Source: Lithospermum erythrorhizon (Eukaryota; Streptophyta; Magnoliopsida; Boraginales; Boraginaceae). From it: a stretch of DNA of 64,000 nt. Location: assembly GCA_019722365.1 (NCBI GenBank), contig JADFUC010000761.1, forward strand, positions 62,001-126,000, given 5' to 3'. Below, one piece after another: positions 59,772 through 64,000 of this stretch. The notes under the pieces are model-generated. The model did not search any database and was not told the DNA's origin. It saw nothing but the letters and a program-made list of their open reading frames with translations. Every line of letters starts with the position of its first letter. Positions within the stretch are counted from its first letter, which is position 1. A program made the position numbers and the translations under genes.

Positions 59772-60901
59772 TGAAGAACGTTGTTATGCGTTGGGTTGTG
59801 AAAGCTTATGTTCTGGGCCAGGTGGAGTCGTCTCTGTTATTTGATATTATTTTGGTATGGACCATTTGGGCCAAAGCATTTTGGGAAGAGCGATCCCAGC
59901 TTGGCTGTGGCTTCTTCTTATTGGTCTTGGGTCCTTAGGTCATTGGAAGCTTTGTTTTATTCAATTATATAGAAATTCGGATGGATGTTTTAACATCAAT
60001 TAAAATTATTTGAAAATTATTTTAATCAATTTAATTAACTACTTTAGATAGTCTTAATTGGATTAAAAAGATACTTAATTGGTATTTGATGTCAATTAAA
60101 ACTAAGACTATTAAGTTAATTAAATTTTAATTTGATTAGATTTAATAATTCCAATTAATTTAATTAATTGGAAATCCGTGATTATTGGAGTTTGTAAATG
60201 ACATATAATTTGAGATTAAAATTTTTATTAAAGTATAGAACTCGATAATTAGTACTCACTTTCAATCCAGTTTATAAGAGACTATTTTCTGTTGGGATGT
60301 CCATATTTACTTAAAGGTCAATTTCTAAATAAGTAATTTATTTCTCCATTTTCCTTGATAGAAATTGGAATGATTAATAAATATTTTTTAATTCCTAGCG
60401 AAGGTAAGTATTTAATATAAAATAAATAATATAGGTTTCATTCTTTATATGGAAACATAAATTAGAAATTATATATTACTGCATTAAATATTGGATCATC
60501 TAATGCAATATAAATGAGGGTAAATTAGGACTAGCACAATTATTCAACTCATTTGTTAAAATGTACCAAAGTCAAATATTTTCTTATAAATACGGAAGGA
60601 AGAAGTATTATACAAAGTATGTAATATTAATAGTTACTACACTTAAAGAGTGTAAGTGAATATTTTTGAATTGGATTAAATTATATATACTTACCGTTGT
60701 CCAATTAGATAGTATATTTCATTTATGAATATACAATTTACATATATTTGTTTGATTTATAATGTGGTTATAATATTTGTATGCGTTACATAACGTGCTT
60801 TAATTGCTATTGCTTCTGTTAGTGAAGTGAAATGTATTATATATCCTTGTACATTATATATATTGTGATAATGGATGAGAAAGGACAACTCATATGACTT
60901 A
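59772..60901. other. AT-rich DNA without genes
   Basis: TTAATTAA-type strings dominate 59980-60240. No domain or LTR partner was recognised. Confidence 0.4.
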
Positions 60902-60906
60902 GATGT

Positions 60907-61196
60907 TGTAACGCCTCTTCCAGGAAACCAGTTTGGTATGTTACATAGATTTGATGGATTGACTACTTAAGCAGTCATGTGTCTTTCGACCTGCGGTTTG
61001 TCTCGCTCAGCGTGTTAAATGAGAAAACTTTCGATTGGCTCGCCCCATTTGGCGAGAGGAATTCCCATAGGTAGGAAACATGCTTATCTTTGGAGTTTTT
61101 TATGAGTTGGGTTTTTAGAGCAAGAAGATCCATCTTGGTGAGTATGAGTATTACCAATCCAAGTCCTATCATGGCTTTTGGGCCGGGTATTGCACA
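60907..61196 (-). repeat. 3' terminal repeat of the TRIM
   Basis: Shares with 61390-61665 the blocks ATAGATTTGATGGA, CTTTGGAGTT/CTTGGAGTT followed by TTATGAG, and AAGAAGAT(C/G)CATCTT. Confidence 0.85.
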
Positions 61197-61389
61197 ATCT
61201 CCCCCACTTAAATACTTTCAGCGTCCCGTTGAGCCACACGCTCTATCAAGACAGTATAATATGGCCAGAAAGTCCCAAAAGAGTGGCTCTTACGGCCCTC
61301 GAGGTATTTCCGTGCTCGACGCATTTAGCACTTTGCGCCGCCATAGCATAGTTCTCCGCAGTTCCGGGCTGCTTTGCTTTGATACCATT

Positions 61390-61665
61390 TGTAAAGCCTC
61401 ACCCCAAAGCTTCAATTCGATGCATTTATAGATTTGATGGACTGGACTCTACAAATACATGGAGTCTTTAACACATTTTTTTTTTCGATCACGTGCTTGC
61501 AGAAACTTCCAGTGGATCACCAATCGATGTTGCTCCGAGGTCCGGCACAACTTGCTTTCTTGGAGTTCTTATGAGTGGGGCTTCTAAAAGAAGATGCATC
61601 TTTGTGGTATGAGTAGTACCCGATCAATCCTATCTCATTTGCCCACCTTGGGTCGGAGTATTAGA
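61390..61665 (-). repeat. 5' terminal repeat of the TRIM
   Basis: Partner of 60907-61196. The inner edge, TGTAAAGCC, is two bases from the PBS. Confidence 0.85.
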
Positions 61666-61670
61666 GATGT

Positions 61671-62640
61671 ATTTTTAAAATCTGACTTGGGAGTTGTCTT
61701 TTATTATCGACAACTTTTGGGTTTTTTTGTTTTCTTAAATTAGTATTGACCAACATGTCAATTTTACTATCATTGAGAGTGTAAAATGTGATTAGTTTAA
61801 GATCTACAGACCCACCAAAGGAGGTAAGGTAGATAATGAAGATCATTGGAGATTGGACCTAGTTTAGTATTAGTCTAGGTTTTTATATTTTATAAAGGTA
61901 TATCAGAGTCCTAATTATGTGCTATACTTTCATTATGCTTATGATCGTATTGCTATATAGCGCTTTACGTGTGTATATATGTTCGACATGATTACAAGAT
62001 TTGTTAAGCACATGTAACTAATCTACTTAAAAATTAAATAGTATTGTAAATACCCGACTCTAAAGTTGGGATTGAGTTTTATTTATGCGGACATAAGATT
62101 TGGTAGAGCGTATCATATTTAAAGGAACTTTCCAATTAGAGATCTTGCTCACGTTTCCCACAGTGATCAAACTTGGGCTATAACATCTTGAGTTTTATTT
62201 ATGCGGACCTATGGGTTGGTAGACATGTCATATTTAAAGAGGCTTTCGATGAAGGATGTATACGTTTCCTTGTTGATCGAGCTTGGGCTATAACATCAAC
62301 TTTGGCGTTTTGTTAGTAGACTTGATAACTTAACGGTGATCCCTAGTAGACTTGGGCTGTTGATAAAAGAGAGGTCCACTAATACAGTCTTGCTGAACTT
62401 TTAGTGATGCGAGAATAATTAGTGATTCTACACCTACTGTGATTGAGAGTTGAAGCGTTCCGTGCTCTTTGTTTAATTTTCGGTCATGTAGAATGTTTTT
62501 ATATTTTGTGCGGATTTAGTGGGATTGTGAGCATGAGTATTAATTAGATTATATGATTTTAGAGGTATTTATTATAGCATGAAAAACTAAAGTAATTTTA
62601 TTGTTAGGCAAGATAACCAAGTCACCTTTCCTTTAGGATG
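61671..62640. other. No gene; contains a tandem duplication
   Basis: Possibly the upstream part of the copia element that starts to be readable at 62640. I saw no gag protein or LTR here. Contains the duplication at 62074-62301. Confidence 0.4.
62074..62301 (+). repeat. 116-bp tandem duplication
   Basis: GAGTTTTATTTATGCGGAC occurs at 62074 and 62190. Both units continue through CATATTTAAAG and end CTTGGGCTATAACATC. A weak third unit may follow, ending in ACTTGGGCTGT near 62360. Confidence 0.9.
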
Positions 62641-64000
62641 AGTGAGAGGACAAGCATTTGTTGGGGAATCATTCTGATGTGTGTGTGGCATAATGAACAC
62701 TCATGCTAGAGGGAGGTTACTCGTACTTCATCACTTTCAGCGATGATTGCGGGTAGATATGGTTACATATATCTCTTGAAGTACAAACATGAAGCCTTTA
62801 AGAGTTCGATGAAGTTGAGAACCAGCTCAATAAAACTCTTAAAAATTCTTTTATCGAGCAGGATGTAGAGAATACTTAAGCCATGTATTTGGGCATCTTT
62901 GAGAGTATGACGTGTATCACAACTCACTCTTGTTGGAACAACTCAGCATTATTGGTGTGTGTTTGAAAGGAGAAATCGAACCCTTTTTGAATATTATTTG
63001 ATCGGTGATGATCACATACGAACTTCTTAGTCGTGTTTGAGGGATATGCGTTAAAGCTGCCATGTACACCTTTAAATAAATTTTTCAATGAATGGGTTGT
63101 CAAGACGCATGAGATGTGGTTTAAGGAACCCTCAAAGATAGGTCATATGAAGATTTTTTTAGCCGATGAAGTCTATGTCAAGAAATTGAATAAGGATAAA
63201 CTTGGAGCTAAATGAGGAAAAATGTTATTTCATTGGTTATCTAGAGAAACCAAAGAATATTCTTTCTATTCTTGATCATGAGAATAAAATTTTCATTTAT
63301 GCGTTATGACTTTTTCCTTGAAATGAATATTTAGGTAAAAGATAAAAGAATAAGTGAGAATCTTAAGAGATTGACTCAAGATAGTGAAGAGCTCAACATT
63401 GGCGTGATTGATTCACCTTAGGAGGTAAACTCCTCTTATATAGAGGAAGTTCAAGTTGATCCAGCTTACGTGATCGAGCCAAGCCAGAACTTACGCGCGT
63501 TAGGAAATCGAGATAGAACTTCATCCCAGGCTTTGAAAGAAGATAGTATGGGGAGTAGCGAGCCTTCTTCATATGAAGAAGCCATGAAAAGTAAAAACGG
63601 CCCGATAAATGGCTTATATCCATAAAATCCGAGGTCGATTCAATACGCCCATAATGATATGTGGACATGATATATTTACCGAAGGTGCCGAGGCTATCAG
63701 TATAAATGGGTATTTAAGCGTAAACTCGATAAAGATGAAATTTTCAAATTGATAAAGGTGACTTGTAGCCAAGATCACAAATAAATTCAAAGAATTGATT
63801 ATAATGAAACATTCTCTCTATTTATTAATTTTAAATCCATTGGTTATCTTACCCATGGTACTTTATTATGATTCTGACGGGGAATACAGAAAATATGTAC
63901 ATGGCAACGACCTCACAGGTTTTTGCGTGTCCTAAAGACCTAAGAAAATATACAAGCTACAAATATCCATTTATGGACTTAATAAATCATTAATAAGTTG
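62640..64000 (+). pseudogene. Ty1/copia integrase and reverse transcriptase, runs off the window
   Basis: Copia pol in natural order. The integrase core lies at about 62700-62960 (GGYSYFITFSDDCGRYGY, then KYKHEAF; VSQLT and FERRNRT further on). The C-terminal integrase region lies at 63045-63210 in a single open frame (YALK, then HEMWFKEPSKIGHMKIF), followed by a FIGY-like and FYS block near 63235-63270. The connection (SSYEEAMKSKNG, about 63565-63600) leads to the RT start (KWVFKRKLDKD, about 63700-63740, and IDYNETFS, about 63795-63820). Stops and frameshifts occur in most segments, so it is a pseudogene, though better preserved than the copia remnant at 48-51 kb. RT continues beyond the right edge of the window. 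Confidence 0.9.

Larger units (their letters stand above)
60902..61670 (-). mobile_element. TRIM (miniature LTR retroelement) with TSD GATGT
   Basis: A 759-bp element (60907-61665). Two direct terminal repeats, 60907-61196 and 61390-61665, flank a 193-bp interior. Minus-strand reading gives a complete set of cis signals: LTR start TGTGCAATACCC (at 61196) and LTR end GTTACA or TTTACA, PBS TGGTATCAAAGC (61376-61387, complement) two bases inside the right LTR, and purine tract AAGTGGGGGAGAT (61197-61209, complement) beside the left LTR. GATGT flanks both sides exactly (60902-60906 and 61666-61670). The interior has no coding domain, as expected of TRIMs, which depend on other elements for mobility. 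The LTRs are diverged, so the copy is not recent. A 113-codon plus-strand frame across it is accidental. Confidence 0.88.

Overview
This is nuclear DNA from a flowering plant, probably a dicot. The evidence is a three-exon RIC-type CRIB gene and a GDT1-family gene, both with GT-AG introns, set among many plant-type transposable elements: chromovirus and Tat-lineage Ty3/gypsy, Ty1/copia, a TRIM, hAT and Stowaway-like MITEs. No bacterial, organellar or CRISPR-like organisation is visible. The antisense reading frame next to a Tat integrase resembles elements I recall from Silene (Retand), but that is too weak to name the species.

Layout. 1-830: decayed chromovirus reverse transcriptase (+). 3004-5788 and 7391-10384: two small non-autonomous LTR elements, both on the minus strand, the second with a possible 5-bp target duplication. 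About 11.3-22.4 kb: a Tat-lineage gypsy element (+) whose pol region is split, between RNase H and integrase, by a minus-strand LTR element at 12847-19877. Downstream of the integrase lies an antisense coiled-coil/mobile-domain-like reading frame. 22.4-26.8 kb is mostly unreadable repeat DNA. 26819-27701 (-): a complete RIC4-like gene, the best-supported host gene. 28-37.6 kb: LTR-like and tandem-repeat sequence, including a minus-strand LTR-like copy at 32590-35300. 37612-43430 (+): a chromovirus with 2.1-kb LTRs and remnants of integrase and chromodomain. 45465-47089 (-): the last three exons of a GDT1-like cation transporter, with a Stowaway-like MITE in an intron. 48.5-52.06 kb (+): copia remnant with a clear 3' LTR. 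52150-54866 (+): LTR-like copy related to the one at 32590-35300. About 55420-59763 (-): a decayed hAT transposon with GC-rich ends and dense subterminal repeats. 60907-61665: a 759-bp TRIM with an exact 5-bp target duplication. 62640-64000 (+): copia integrase and reverse transcriptase running off the window.

The two host genes are functionally unrelated: a ROP-GTPase effector and a membrane cation exchanger. They sit about 18 kb apart, separated by retrotransposon DNA. Every pol or transposase remnant I could read carries stops and frameshifts, so nothing here looks autonomous. I found no convincing new biological system. The strongest leads are the hairpin arrays kept in diverged LTRs, the subterminal repeat array of the hAT element, and an in-frame 60-bp tandem duplication in exon 1 of the RIC gene. 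All boundaries were set by eye; LTR-element edges are good to a few bases where terminal motifs are cited and to roughly 50-100 bases elsewhere.
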